Below are positions 28,218 through 36,983 of a stretch of DNA of 64,000 nucleotides, in pieces. Below the pieces are notes generated by a model. The model saw nothing but the letters and a program-made list of their open reading frames with translations, had not been told where the DNA came from and searched no databases. Position 1 is the first letter of the stretch; every line of letters begins with the position of its first letter. Origin of the DNA: Paraburkholderia acidicola (lineage in GTDB: Bacteria; Pseudomonadota; Gammaproteobacteria; Burkholderiales; Burkholderiaceae); the NCBI RefSeq assembly GCF_002362315.1, contig NZ_MTZV01000003.1:124001-188000 (forward strand), read 5' to 3'. The position numbers and the translations under genes are program-made.

Positions 28218-28910
28218 CGGCGCGTTGGCCGCAACCGCATCGAGCGCAACGCCAAAACGATCGAAACGCGGTTTGTAGAAATGATCCGGGTCCAGCGAAA
28301 ACGCCACCCGGCGCGTGCGGCCCATCAATTCCCTGCGCGGGAAAAACCCGAAGTAACGCGAATCGGCGCTGTCATCGCGATTGTCGCCGAGCATCAGATA
28401 TTCACCGGGCGGCACGACCAGCGGACCGAACGAACGGCGCGGGCTCGGTGCATCTTCAGATAACCGCATCGCATGCGCGACGCCGTCGAAGCGCTCGACG
28501 TAGTATTCGCCCGGCGAACCCGCGTCGCTAGCCAGCGGGCCGATGCCAAGCGGCTGGTAATCGGCGCGCACGCCGTTCACATACAGCACGTTGTCGCGCA
28601 GCGCGATGCGGTCGCCAGGCAAACCGATCAGACGCTTGACGATCAGATCGTGCGCGGCCGATGAATCGATCGTCACGATATCGCCGCGCTGCGGATCGTG
28701 CAGATGTGCAATCGCGATATGCGTGAGCGGCACGCGCAAGTCGTAGGCCATCTTGTCGACAAAGATGCGGTCGCCTAAACGAATGGTCGGTAGCATCGAC
28801 CCGCTCGGCACGACATTCCAGTCGGCCACTGCGCTGCGAAACAGCACCATCAGAACGAGAAAAGCGACGAGACTCCGGTACTCGCGCCACAACCTGGCCA
28901 GCATGCGCAT
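28203..28910 (-). CDS. Signal peptidase I (LepB-type paralogue)
   Basis: This 235-residue inner-membrane serine protease cleaves signal peptides of exported proteins. It has one N-terminal membrane helix (about residues 12-30), catalytic Ser38 in VPSGSMLPT and Lys92 in [12 protein letters not shown], and the later boxes [17 protein letters not shown] and [12 protein letters not shown]. It is smaller than the usual two-helix LepB of about 300 residues and is not beside lepA/rnc, so it is probably a second enzyme. The ATG at 28908-28910 is chosen for its AGGAG site; the frame is open to 29033. It converges with pyrD and overlaps it by 15 bp. Confidence 0.9.
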   Translation of the reverse strand: MRMLARLWREYRSLVAFLVLMVLFRSAVADWNVVPSGSMLPTIRLGDRIFVDKMAYDLRVPLTHIAIAHLHDPQRGDIVTIDSSAAHDLIVKRLIGLPGDRIALRDNVLYVNGVRADYQPLGIGPLASDAGSPGEYYVERFDGVAHAMRLSEDAPSPRRSFGPLVVPPGEYLMLGDNRDDSADSRYFGFFPRRELMGRTRRVAFSLDPDHFYKPRFDRFGVALDAVAANAPLAAR

Positions 28911-29029
28911 CAGGGACAGCTCCTGCAAGAATATGAACGGCACAAGGCAATTGAAAGCATCGCGACCAATGCCCCTGCCGGTGCAAATCGTATCATCGCG
29001 CGTGGCGTTGCGCCGCCACGCGGGCACGC

Positions 29030-30007
29030 TCACTCCCCCGCAAACTTCACACCGAGCGCCGCGCGCGCAGCATCGGCCATCGCGATCATCTGCAGCGACA
29101 CCGCATGCGTCATCACCGGGCTTTCGGTTTCTCCTGCACGGATCAATTCGCAGAAGTGTGCGGTTTCGTAGTTGAGGCCGCCGCCTTCGAACGGCGCATC
29201 GAGTTCAACAACCCGTCCATCCGCATAACGAATCGTCGCGCGCGTCGGGTTCCACCAGTTCTCGTGAATCGTCACGTGACCGCCCGGCGCGGCAATCAGC
29301 GCATCGCCCTTGCCATACAGATCGAGCCCGCAAAAGAGCTGCGAGATGCCGCGTTCGTGCTGGCTGTTGAGACTCGCGAACAGATCGACACCCGTCGCGC
29401 CGACCCGGCCGAGCGTCTGCACATCGAGCGGCGCACCGAGCCAGTCGACGGCGAGAAACATTTCATAGATGCCGATATCGAGCAGTGCGCCGCCCGCGTG
29501 TTCAAACGATAGCGACGGATGATCGTCGGGCACACCCGGCACCGAGCAGCCGGCGCGCACGAGTCCCGGCACGCCGATCGGATCGGCGGCTAGATGCGCG
29601 CGCAACTGACGGTAAAGCGGATAGAACGGCGGCTTCATCGCTTCCATGAAGAGCCGTTGCGTGCGGCGCGCCGTCGCGACGACGCGCTCGAGTTGCGCCG
29701 CGTTGATGGTTGCCGGTTTTTCGCACAGCACGTGATGGCCCGCTTCGAGCGCGGCGATCGCGTAGTCGGCGTGGCTGTCCTGCATCGTTGCGATATAGAC
29801 GGCGTCGATGCCGCTGTCGAGTAGTGCCGCGAAGCTCGCGCACGCTGCGCCGCCGAACTCCTGCGCAAACGCGGCCGCCGGTTCAGGGCGGCGCGACCAG
29901 ATGGCGGCGAGCTGTGCGCCCGGCACATGGGCGAGGCTCTGGGCAAAGCGGCGCGCGATGCGGCCGGTACCGACAATGCCCCAGCGGATTACGGTAGTGT
30001 CATTCAT
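29030..30007 (-). CDS. Gfo/Idh/MocA-family NAD(P)-dependent oxidoreductase
   Basis: This 325-residue protein has a Rossmann start IRWGIVGTGRIARRFAQSL (GxGxxA type) and the family lysine motif HHVLCEKPATINAAQLE, followed by the dimerising beta-sheet domain with GGALLDIGIYEMFLAVDWLG. It probably oxidises or reduces a sugar, inositol or related diol. The sequence is nearest to trans-1,2-dihydrobenzene-1,2-diol dehydrogenase/xylose dehydrogenase-like members. The ATG at 30005-30007 begins the Rossmann fold. The substrate is unknown; a GntR regulator lies upstream on the same strand. Confidence 0.87.
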   Translation of the reverse strand: MNDTTVIRWGIVGTGRIARRFAQSLAHVPGAQLAAIWSRRPEPAAAFAQEFGGAACASFAALLDSGIDAVYIATMQDSHADYAIAALEAGHHVLCEKPATINAAQLERVVATARRTQRLFMEAMKPPFYPLYRQLRAHLAADPIGVPGLVRAGCSVPGVPDDHPSLSFEHAGGALLDIGIYEMFLAVDWLGAPLDVQTLGRVGATGVDLFASLNSQHERGISQLFCGLDLYGKGDALIAAPGGHVTIHENWWNPTRATIRYADGRVVELDAPFEGGGLNYETAHFCELIRAGETESPVMTHAVSLQMIAMADAARAALGVKFAGE

Positions 30008-30111
30008 CGATCGTTCGGGTCCTGGTGCGATTAGTGGCAGGCCCGTATTGTCGCGCATCCCGGGGGCGGCATTTGCGCCGCCGCCAGTTCACGCTCGATC
30101 GATCGCTACGC

Positions 30112-30828
30112 TCAACGATGCAGCGGATCCGCCGCCAATGCACTCCCCACTTCCTCCACCGTAGAGTCGATCAGCGCCCGCATGGCCGCTTCCGCCTCTT
30201 CTGGATCGCGCCGCTCGATCGCTTCAACGACGCGACCGTGCGAGCGCACTGCGGTCTCCCACACGCGATCCTTGTGATAGATGGTCTGACCGACCGCGGA
30301 CAACGCGCCGCGAACGATCGCCGCCATCTGCCCGAAAAACTGGTTGCCGCTCGCGGTCACGATACGCGTGTGCAGCAGTTCGTCCGCGGACTGATACCCG
30401 GGCTCGCCCGGACGGATTGCGCAGAACGCATCGTACGCATCGCGAATCGCCGCGATATCGGCGGCGCTGCCACGCGCGGCCGCCTGCGCCGCCGCGCGCG
30501 GCTCGATCAGGATGCGGAATTCGATCACATCGCGCAGAAACAGCGGATCGGGCTTCGCACGAAAGCGCCAGTTGACAACATCCTCGTCAATCATCCGCCA
30601 GTTGTGCATCGGCTTGATACGTGTGCCGACCTTCGGGCGTACATCGAGCATGTCGCGCGCGAGCAGCATCGACAGCGCCTCGCGCATCACCGTCCGGCTC
30701 ACGTCGAACTCTTTCGACAGCACATCCTGGGGCGGCAGCACCGCCCCGTACTTCTCCTCGACAATGCCGGTGACCAGTCCATCCATCACCCTGCTAACCA
30801 GCGAGCGGTCTTTATTGCTGTGTTCCAT
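30112..30828 (-). CDS. GntR-family regulator, FadR subfamily
   Basis: This 238-residue regulator has a winged helix-turn-helix (GAVLPPQDVLSKEFDVSRTV, MREALSMLLARDMLDVRP) and the all-helical FCD ligand domain with DVIEFRILIEPRAAAQAA, DELLHTRIVTASGNQFF and SHGRVVEAIERRDPEEAEAA, including the metal-binding Asp/His positions of this group. Such proteins usually sense sugar acids or carboxylates and repress catabolic genes. It may control the oxidoreductase 104 bp downstream. The 288 bp before it (30829-31116) hold no gene that I can support. Confidence 0.88.
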   Translation of the reverse strand: MEHSNKDRSLVSRVMDGLVTGIVEEKYGAVLPPQDVLSKEFDVSRTVMREALSMLLARDMLDVRPKVGTRIKPMHNWRMIDEDVVNWRFRAKPDPLFLRDVIEFRILIEPRAAAQAAARGSAADIAAIRDAYDAFCAIRPGEPGYQSADELLHTRIVTASGNQFFGQMAAIVRGALSAVGQTIYHKDRVWETAVRSHGRVVEAIERRDPEEAEAAMRALIDSTVEEVGSALAADPLHR

Positions 30829-31116
30829 GACACCCTCCCCGATGCGGCGCTGTCGCCTGTGTAGTCCTGCTAATCCCTGCGCCCTCGCTATGTCTCATGC
30901 CGCTTGTCGATACGTTGCTTGCACAAATACCGTTGCGCCAGTTGGGAAACTTCCTGACAGGGTTATCCCTCTGAGGAATTGTTTCGTCTATGTAACGTCC
31001 TTGCCTGTAAAACGCACAAACTGGCGTGGCAAGCGCACCGCGGCGGGGAAAATTGCACCGCGCGGTGCGGCGGTGTGTCTCGCGCGCGCCACACGCTGTT
31101 GCGGCCCAGGCGCCGC

Positions 31117-31671
31117 TCAACCCACCGGATGTGCCACCGACGCGTAACGCCCACCGAAAAAAACCAGCGGCGCCTGCTCACCGAGCGAAAACAGCCGCAC
31201 CTCGCCGACAAACAGCGTGTGATCGCCACACGGATGCCGGTCGACAACGCGAGCGGCAAACCGGGCGAGCGCATGTTCGAGCAGCGCAACGTCCGGCATC
31301 CCATCCACCGCTGCAAAACGCGGCGCGAAACAACTCTGAAGCTCGCCGGCGAAATGCCGGCTATGCGGCTCCTGTTCGTTCGACAGCACGCTGACACCGA
31401 AACTCGTCGCTCGCATGAGCCGCTCGTGCATACGCGCCCGCGTACCGACCGACACGACGATCAGCGGCGGCTTCAGCGAGCCCGACATGAACGCGTTCGC
31501 AGTCATCGCGTGCAGCGTGTCGCCGCTGCCCGTGGAAATCACCACGACGCCGGTCGCAAAGCGCCCCAGTGCATGGCGAAAGCGCCGTTCGTCGAATCCG
31601 GCCGCGCTATCCTCGCCGCCGGGCTCGACATCCATGCACACATCACTGGCGGGTAGCAGCCTGGCGTTCAT
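31117..31671 (-). CDS. Flavin reductase family protein
   Basis: This 184-residue protein belongs to the HpaC/flavin-reductase-like fold. FRHALGRFATGVVVISTGSG, AMTANAFMSGSLKPPLIVVS and FGVSVLSNEQEPHSRHFAG are the usual FMN-binding segments, and FVGEVRLFSLGEQAPLVFFGGRY closes the domain when read in two parts. It should make free reduced FMN or FAD for a partner oxygenase. Its start (31671) lies inside the end of manC (29-bp overlap); an in-frame ATG at 31635 would avoid this. Possible partners in this window are the acyl-CoA-dehydrogenase-fold protein at 45.6 kb or SsuD, which lacks an adjacent reductase. Confidence 0.85.
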   Translation of the reverse strand: MNARLLPASDVCMDVEPGGEDSAAGFDERRFRHALGRFATGVVVISTGSGDTLHAMTANAFMSGSLKPPLIVVSVGTRARMHERLMRATSFGVSVLSNEQEPHSRHFAGELQSCFAPRFAAVDGMPDVALLEHALARFAARVVDRHPCGDHTLFVGEVRLFSLGEQAPLVFFGGRYASVAHPVG

Positions 31672-33268
31672 TGCCGCTCCCCTGGTCGTGTTCGGCGCGG
31701 CCGTATTGATCGTCGAAACGCACGATGTCGTCTTCGCCGAGATACGAGCCCGATTGCACCTCGATGATTTCGAGCGGTGTCTTGCCCGGATTCTCGAGCC
31801 GGTGCGTGGTGCCGAGCGGGATGTAGGTGGACTCGTTTTCCGACAGCAGGAACGATTCGTCGCCGCGCGTCACACGCGCGGTGCCGCGCACGACGACCCA
31901 ATGCTCCGCGCGATGATGATGCATCTGTAGCGACAGCCGGCCGCCAGGATTGACCACAATGCGCTTCACCTGGAAGCGTTTTCCGTGTTCGAGCGAATCG
32001 TAATAGCCCCAGGGCCGCTGCACCTTGCGATGGTCCTGCGCTTCGCTGCGCTGCTCCGCCTTCAGCCTGCCGACGATCGCCTTCACGTCCTGCACCCGGT
32101 CCTTCGCGGCGACAAGGACCGCGTCCGCGGTCTCGATCACGACGACGTCCGTGAGACCAACGCAGGCCACGAGTCGTCCGTCGGAATGCACGAAGCTATC
32201 CGTGGTGCCTTCGAACAGTACCGGTCCGCGCGCAGCGTTCCCGGCCGAATCCTTCTCCGATACCTGCCACACGGCGTCCCACGCACCGACGTCGGACCAG
32301 CCGGCCACCAGCGGAACGACGACACCCGCTAGCCGCGCGTCGGTGCCGATGCGCTCCATCACGGCGTAGTCGATGGAATCCGATGGACATGCAGCGAAGG
32401 CCGCGCGATCCAGATGCAGTGTGCCGTCGCGATCGGTCGACGCGTGACGGCAGGCTGCTGCGCATGCGGCTGCGAGTGCCGGGCGGCAGGCGTCGATTGC
32501 GGCAAGCCAGACCGATGCGCGCACAACGAACACGCCGCTGTTCCACCAGTATTCGCCTGATGCGACGTAGTGGGCCGCCAGTTCGCTGTCGGGTTTCTCG
32601 ACGAAGCGCCCGATCGTGCGCGCTCCGTTTGCATCGAGCGCGTTGCCGGTGCGGATATAGCCGTAGCCGGTTTCGGCGTGTGTTGGCGGCACGCCGAGCG
32701 TGACGATTGCGCCGCGGGCCGCGTGTACGACCGACTGCGCGAGTGCGGTGGCAAACGCCGCGCGATCGGCGATCAGGTGATCGGCGGGTGTCACGACCAG
32801 CACAGGGTCGTCTCTCAGACCGCGTTCTGCCTGTGCCGCGAGCGCGGTAAGCGCTGCAACCGTAAGCGCAGGCGCGGTGTTGCGCGCGGCCGGTTCGAGC
32901 ACAATGCGCGCACCGGCGTTGCATCGCGCGAGCCGGTCTGCGGTCAACAGGTGCAACGCTTCGCTGCAGACGACGAGCGGCGCGCATAACGTCATCGGTA
33001 GCTGCGTGGGTCCCTCTTTGGCTCCGGTCATGCCGGCGCAGGTGGTGCTCATGGCCTCGGCAACGCGGCGCACGGTCGCCTCCAGCAGCGACTCGTCGTC
33101 GAGCAGGTCGATCAGTTGTTTCGGGCTGCGTTCCCGCGACAACGGCCACAGCCGCGTGCCCGAACCGCCCGCCAGAATGACCGGCTGCACGACCAGTTGC
33201 GCAACATCGGTCGGGTCGTCGAGTTCGAGCGTAGAGGGTTCTGCGATCCGGTTCATCTTGAGTTCCAT
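31643..33268 (-). CDS. manC: Mannose-1-phosphate guanylyltransferase/mannose-6-phosphate isomerase (ManC type)
   Basis: This 541-residue bifunctional enzyme supplies GDP-mannose for the polysaccharide. The N-terminal nucleotidyltransferase starts at VILAGGSGTRLWPLSRERSP (about residue 30), with ARNTAPALTVAAL, VTPADHLI, FVEKPDSELA, YWWNSGVFVV and GWSDVGAW. The C-terminal cupin isomerase domain contains RPWGYYDSLEHGKRFQVKRI, LSLQMHHHRAEHWVVVRGTA (metal-binding His) and YIPLGTTHRLENPG. It is about 60 residues longer than most homologues, from an N-terminal extension and Ala-rich insertions. It is read after the double hydrolase (76-bp gap). Confidence 0.95.
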   Translation of the reverse strand: MELKMNRIAEPSTLELDDPTDVAQLVVQPVILAGGSGTRLWPLSRERSPKQLIDLLDDESLLEATVRRVAEAMSTTCAGMTGAKEGPTQLPMTLCAPLVVCSEALHLLTADRLARCNAGARIVLEPAARNTAPALTVAALTALAAQAERGLRDDPVLVVTPADHLIADRAAFATALAQSVVHAARGAIVTLGVPPTHAETGYGYIRTGNALDANGARTIGRFVEKPDSELAAHYVASGEYWWNSGVFVVRASVWLAAIDACRPALAAACAAACRHASTDRDGTLHLDRAAFAACPSDSIDYAVMERIGTDARLAGVVVPLVAGWSDVGAWDAVWQVSEKDSAGNAARGPVLFEGTTDSFVHSDGRLVACVGLTDVVVIETADAVLVAAKDRVQDVKAIVGRLKAEQRSEAQDHRKVQRPWGYYDSLEHGKRFQVKRIVVNPGGRLSLQMHHHRAEHWVVVRGTARVTRGDESFLLSENESTYIPLGTTHRLENPGKTPLEIIEVQSGSYLGEDDIVRFDDQYGRAEHDQGSGNERQAATRQ

Positions 33269-33344
33269 CGTGTCTGGGTACGTGGGTCGGTCGCGTCACG
33301 CGGCGCGAAGCCGGTGTGTGATCGACGGGGAGTCGTGCGGAGAT

Positions 33345-35177
33345 TCATGGGCTGACTCCGTCGAACCAGTTGGGCGCGGTAGCCGATGGTCCTTCCTGGG
33401 CGGTCCGCGCGCCAGGCCGGACCACAGGCACCGTATGCGGAGCGGCATGGCCGATCACATCGGCGAACAGCCAGCGTTGCGCATCGGCCATCGCGGCTTC
33501 GCGCGCGGGCCGCGTGAACAGCGCGTGATCGAGCTTCGGCAGCGTCATCGCTCTTACCCGCGGATAGCGGCGCAACCCGCCCAGCCGCGGACCAAACTGG
33601 ACGCGCGCCTCGTCGAGCCCAACGTCGTATTCGCCGTACACGAGGCGCAACTGCACGCCTTTGGTGTGAATCGTCCGCAGCAGCGTTCTGACCTCGTTGA
33701 CCGCAACCGGCCAGCCGGTGCGATCTTCGATCCAGCCCGACGCCGCAAGCCAGCCGCGGCGCGCGATACGTTTGCCGATCACAGCGGCAACACGCAACGG
33801 ATGACTCTGCCGACGCAACGCCCGCAGCCACTTTCCGGGCGTCAGCGCGGCGCGCCAGTACACCTTCGATGAAGCGAACTGATGCGCACCGGGCATGCGC
33901 GCGGTCCCATCCCAAACGAACTTCTGCAGATTGACGCCAAACGCACCCACCACCCGCGGATGCCGTGCGCACACCTGCAATCCGACAAACGCGCCGCCGC
34001 AAACGCCGAACGTCGCGACGCTCGCGTGACCGTGTGCGACGAGCCAGTCGGCACCGGCCATCGCATCGCGGCAGGCGGCTTCCGAGTAGACGGAGTCGAG
34101 TGTGATGGTGTCGGCGGCGGGCTGTGCATCGCCAAGGCCGCCCAGGTCCATCCGCAATGAAGCAATGCCGAGCGCAGCAAGCTGCCGCGCAAACAGCACA
34201 AAGATGCGGCCGTCACCGATGTGGTGGCTCGCGCCCGTGTTGAAGAACAGCACGGCGGGTGCGTCGGTGCGCGGCACCGTGGGATCACAGTAGATGCCGA
34301 AGTACGGACCGAAGACGACTGGGCGTTCGGTGGCGGTTTCGGTGGGGAGCTGGAGTAGTGGTTCATTGATTGCATCGGTGCCAACTGCATGATCGAGCGC
34401 ACGCGACGACGTGCCCTGTGCGAGCCATGCCGTCACACGCGCGAACGCATCGACGGGTTCTTCGCTGTAGAGCGCTTCGATCATGAAGCGATCGCATTCG
34501 TCGAAACCCTGCCGTTCGACCTCGACACCATGCTGTGCATAGTGCGCGGCAAGCGCTGCCGTACGGCTACGATCGTTCGACTCGAGTAGCAGCACGCGCG
34601 CGGCGGGCGCGTGCGTGTCGCGTTGCAAATCGATCTCGCCGAGCCGCGCAATGTCGTCGCCATGCAAACCGAATCCGAACGCTTCGACGTAGTTATCGCG
34701 CTCGTCGAGCGGATCGGCGTTCATGCCAGCGGGCGTGCTCAACCAGCTTTGCCGATGTGCGCGCAACTCACGCAAATAGTTACGCCCGAGCATTGCAGGC
34801 GCGAGCAGCACAAGTGCATCGATATCGCCGGCCCGTTGCGCGGCCAGCGCTGCAAGCGTCGCGCCGAGGCGCAGCCCCACCAGCGACACGCGCGTTACAC
34901 CAGTCCTCTCGCGCAGCCGGCGCGTCGCAGCCACGATGCTATCGAGCCAGGCTGCAACCCGCTGCGGATCGTCTTCAAAGCCAGTGGAGTCGCCCGTACC
35001 CGGGTAATCGAAACGCAGCACCGGCATACCGGCTGCGGCGAGCCGTTCCGCAAGCTTGCGCCAGCCGCGATGCGTACATAGCGCGTCGTAGCCGAATGGA
35101 TTGCACAGGACGACGCCCTGCTCGCCGGCCGCGGGATGCAGCCAGCCGAAGCAGCCGTCGAAGACGACTGGTCTCAT
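33345..35177 (-). CDS. Tandem alpha/beta hydrolase-fold protein with altered nucleophile sites
   Basis: This 610-residue protein has two alpha/beta-hydrolase-like halves. Half one (1-260) has NPFGYDALCTHRGWRKLAER, RFDYPGTGDS and VSLVGLRLGATLAAL, where the elbow GxSxG is G-L-R-L-G (Arg103 in place of Ser). Half two (about 285-580) has LFFNTGASHHIGDGRIFVLF, LRMDLGGLGD and TFGVCGGAFVG, with Cys393 at the nucleophile position and a late LPKLDHALF His. Single-domain relatives of each half occur in exosortase- and polysaccharide-associated clusters as hydrolase pairs. Here they are fused. Possible roles are ester or thioester transfer on the polymer, or a non-catalytic half. It is upstream of manC. 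Confidence 0.82.
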   Translation of the reverse strand: MRPVVFDGCFGWLHPAAGEQGVVLCNPFGYDALCTHRGWRKLAERLAAAGMPVLRFDYPGTGDSTGFEDDPQRVAAWLDSIVAATRRLRERTGVTRVSLVGLRLGATLAALAAQRAGDIDALVLLAPAMLGRNYLRELRAHRQSWLSTPAGMNADPLDERDNYVEAFGFGLHGDDIARLGEIDLQRDTHAPAARVLLLESNDRSRTAALAAHYAQHGVEVERQGFDECDRFMIEALYSEEPVDAFARVTAWLAQGTSSRALDHAVGTDAINEPLLQLPTETATERPVVFGPYFGIYCDPTVPRTDAPAVLFFNTGASHHIGDGRIFVLFARQLAALGIASLRMDLGGLGDAQPAADTITLDSVYSEAACRDAMAGADWLVAHGHASVATFGVCGGAFVGLQVCARHPRVVGAFGVNLQKFVWDGTARMPGAHQFASSKVYWRAALTPGKWLRALRRQSHPLRVAAVIGKRIARRGWLAASGWIEDRTGWPVAVNEVRTLLRTIHTKGVQLRLVYGEYDVGLDEARVQFGPRLGGLRRYPRVRAMTLPKLDHALFTRPAREAAMADAQRWLFADVIGHAAPHTVPVVRPGARTAQEGPSATAPNWFDGVSP

Positions 35178-35192
35178 TGATGGTCCCCACGC

Positions 35193-35236
35193 AATAGTTG
35201 AATAGTTGATTAGTTAGTCCAGGCGTGTCACGCCTG
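35193..35236. promoter_or_regulatory. Direct repeats and palindrome upstream of the hydrolase-manC operon
   Basis: AATAGTTG occurs twice in tandem (35193-35208), followed by a third, imperfect copy. Next to it is a palindrome, CAGGCGTG-T-CACGCCTG (35220-35236), with 8-bp arms. The block starts 16 bp before the hydrolase start codon, within the 290-bp divergent gap to the flippase gene. It looks like an operator or a leader-RNA element for the exopolysaccharide genes. No regulator can be assigned from sequence. Confidence 0.45.
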
Positions 35237-35467
35237 ATCTTGACGGTCATTTAATCAACGGCCGTCGTGCGAATCTGTACGGGCCCGCACACATTCAAAA
35301 GCCGTCTCGAGGCACTATCGGGGCGTTGTCGATAACGTTGTCGTCTTTCGTGGATTGATCGCCGCGCTCACCGTTGCGCCCCGTTGCTGCCCCGTCCCGC
35401 TTATCTGTCCGTACACCGCGCTGCGGCAGCCGCGCCTGCTGCCCCTTGCCCGCACCTGCTCCCCGCC

Positions 35468-36928
35468 ATGGAAAAAAGGATCGTCAAGAACATCGCCATC
35501 AATTTCGTCGGCTCGGTCGTGCCGGTCTTCATTTCGCTTGCGACGGTGCCGGCGTATCTGCATTCGATGGGCGTCGAGCGATATGGCGTGCTCAACCTCG
35601 TGTGGGCGCTGATCGGCTATTTCAGCGTGCTCGAACTCGGCACCAGCATCGCCACCGAAAACCAGATCGCCCGCGTGCGCCATGCCAACGATGGTTCGGT
35701 CGAACGCATTTTCTGGAGCGCGTGCGCGTTGAATTTCGTGAGCGGTGTGATCGGCGGCGCGATCATCTACGTCGCGGCGTATGTGTACGTCACGCACGGT
35801 ACGAAGGTCGACCCGCAGTTCCAGCACGAAGTGATCGCGAGCCTGCCGTGGATTGCAGCGGCCGTACCGCTTGCAAACGTCACGTGGGTCTTTGCCGGCG
35901 CGATTACCGCAGTCGAGCGTTTTACGAGTTTCAATACCAGTCAGACGATCGGCACGTTGCTGTTTCAACTGTTGCCGCTCGGCGCGATCTGGTGTTTCTC
36001 GCCGTCGCTTGCGGTGGTGATTCCAGCGGCCGTATGCGCGCGCGTGATTGCTGGCGTGCTGCTCGGCGTCGCGACGTTCCGTGCGTTGCACATCCGGTGT
36101 GTGCGCAAACCCGACTGGCCAACCGTGGTCTCGTTGTTTCGCTACGGCCGCTGGCAACTGCTGTTTAGCGGCGCCGGGATGATCGCGCAGACGCTCGACC
36201 GGATGCTCGTCGGTACGCTGCTCGGCGCGCGCGCAGTGGCTTACTACGCCACACCACAGAACCTCGTCACACGCCTGAACATCCTGCCCGGCGCAATGCT
36301 GCGCACGCTGTTTCCGCGCCTGTCGGCATCAACGCGCGAAGATGCGGACGAACTTGCCCGCAGCGCGCTGGCGCTGCTGAACGGCGTGTTCACGCCCTGC
36401 GTGATCGTCGCGATGTTCGCACTCGAACCGTTCATGCACGTATGGCTCGGCGCGCACATGGCGACGATGTCCGCGCCGTTCGGGCGCGTGCTGATCGTCG
36501 GCGTGTGGCTCGCGGGGCAATCGAGCATACTCGGCATCCTGATTCAGGCGCAGTCGCATCCGGCGCAGGCGGCCCGCGTCAGCTGGGTGCAGTTGCCGTT
36601 CTTCGCCGCCGGGCTATGGTTCGGCATCCATCAGTTCGGTGTGATGGGCGCGGCCGTGGTCGTCGTAATCAAGGCGCTGTGCGATTACGCCGCGTTTCTG
36701 TATTTCGCGGAGCTGCACCTGCGCTCGATCGCCGGCAATATGGTCACGCATATCGCGTTTCTTGGCGCGGCGCTGTTTCTCGCGAGCGAGCTGTCGACGC
36801 TGCCCGCGATGGTCGCCGCTGCGTGGGTGCTGGTCGCGGCGAACCTCGCGTGGTCGTTGTATGAGTCGGCGATGCTGCGCGAGCTGGTGCGGCGGGTGTG
36901 GGGGCGGTTGGGATTGCGGATGGGGTGA
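35468..36928 (+). CDS. Wzx-type polysaccharide flippase
   Basis: This 486-residue membrane protein has about 12-14 hydrophobic helices and belongs to the MOP/polysaccharide synthase fold (MEKRIVKNIAINFVGSVVPV, then the YLHSMGVERYGVLNLVWALI and FRYGRWQLLFSGAGMIAQTL segments typical of Wzx). It should turn undecaprenyl-linked repeat units to the periplasmic side. The ATG at 35468 begins the first helix; the open frame upstream is Pro-rich and unlikely to be translated. It is the only plus-strand gene in this half of the locus, diverging from the hydrolase and converging with a glycosyltransferase. Confidence 0.9.
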   Translation: MEKRIVKNIAINFVGSVVPVFISLATVPAYLHSMGVERYGVLNLVWALIGYFSVLELGTSIATENQIARVRHANDGSVERIFWSACALNFVSGVIGGAIIYVAAYVYVTHGTKVDPQFQHEVIASLPWIAAAVPLANVTWVFAGAITAVERFTSFNTSQTIGTLLFQLLPLGAIWCFSPSLAVVIPAAVCARVIAGVLLGVATFRALHIRCVRKPDWPTVVSLFRYGRWQLLFSGAGMIAQTLDRMLVGTLLGARAVAYYATPQNLVTRLNILPGAMLRTLFPRLSASTREDADELARSALALLNGVFTPCVIVAMFALEPFMHVWLGAHMATMSAPFGRVLIVGVWLAGQSSILGILIQAQSHPAQAARVSWVQLPFFAAGLWFGIHQFGVMGAAVVVVIKALCDYAAFLYFAELHLRSIAGNMVTHIAFLGAALFLASELSTLPAMVAAAWVLVAANLAWSLYESAMLRELVRRVWGRLGLRMG

Positions 36929-36983
36929 TACAGCACCGGGGTGGGTTGTCATCCGTCGTTGCTAGAAAGCGATTGGCTCCTCT

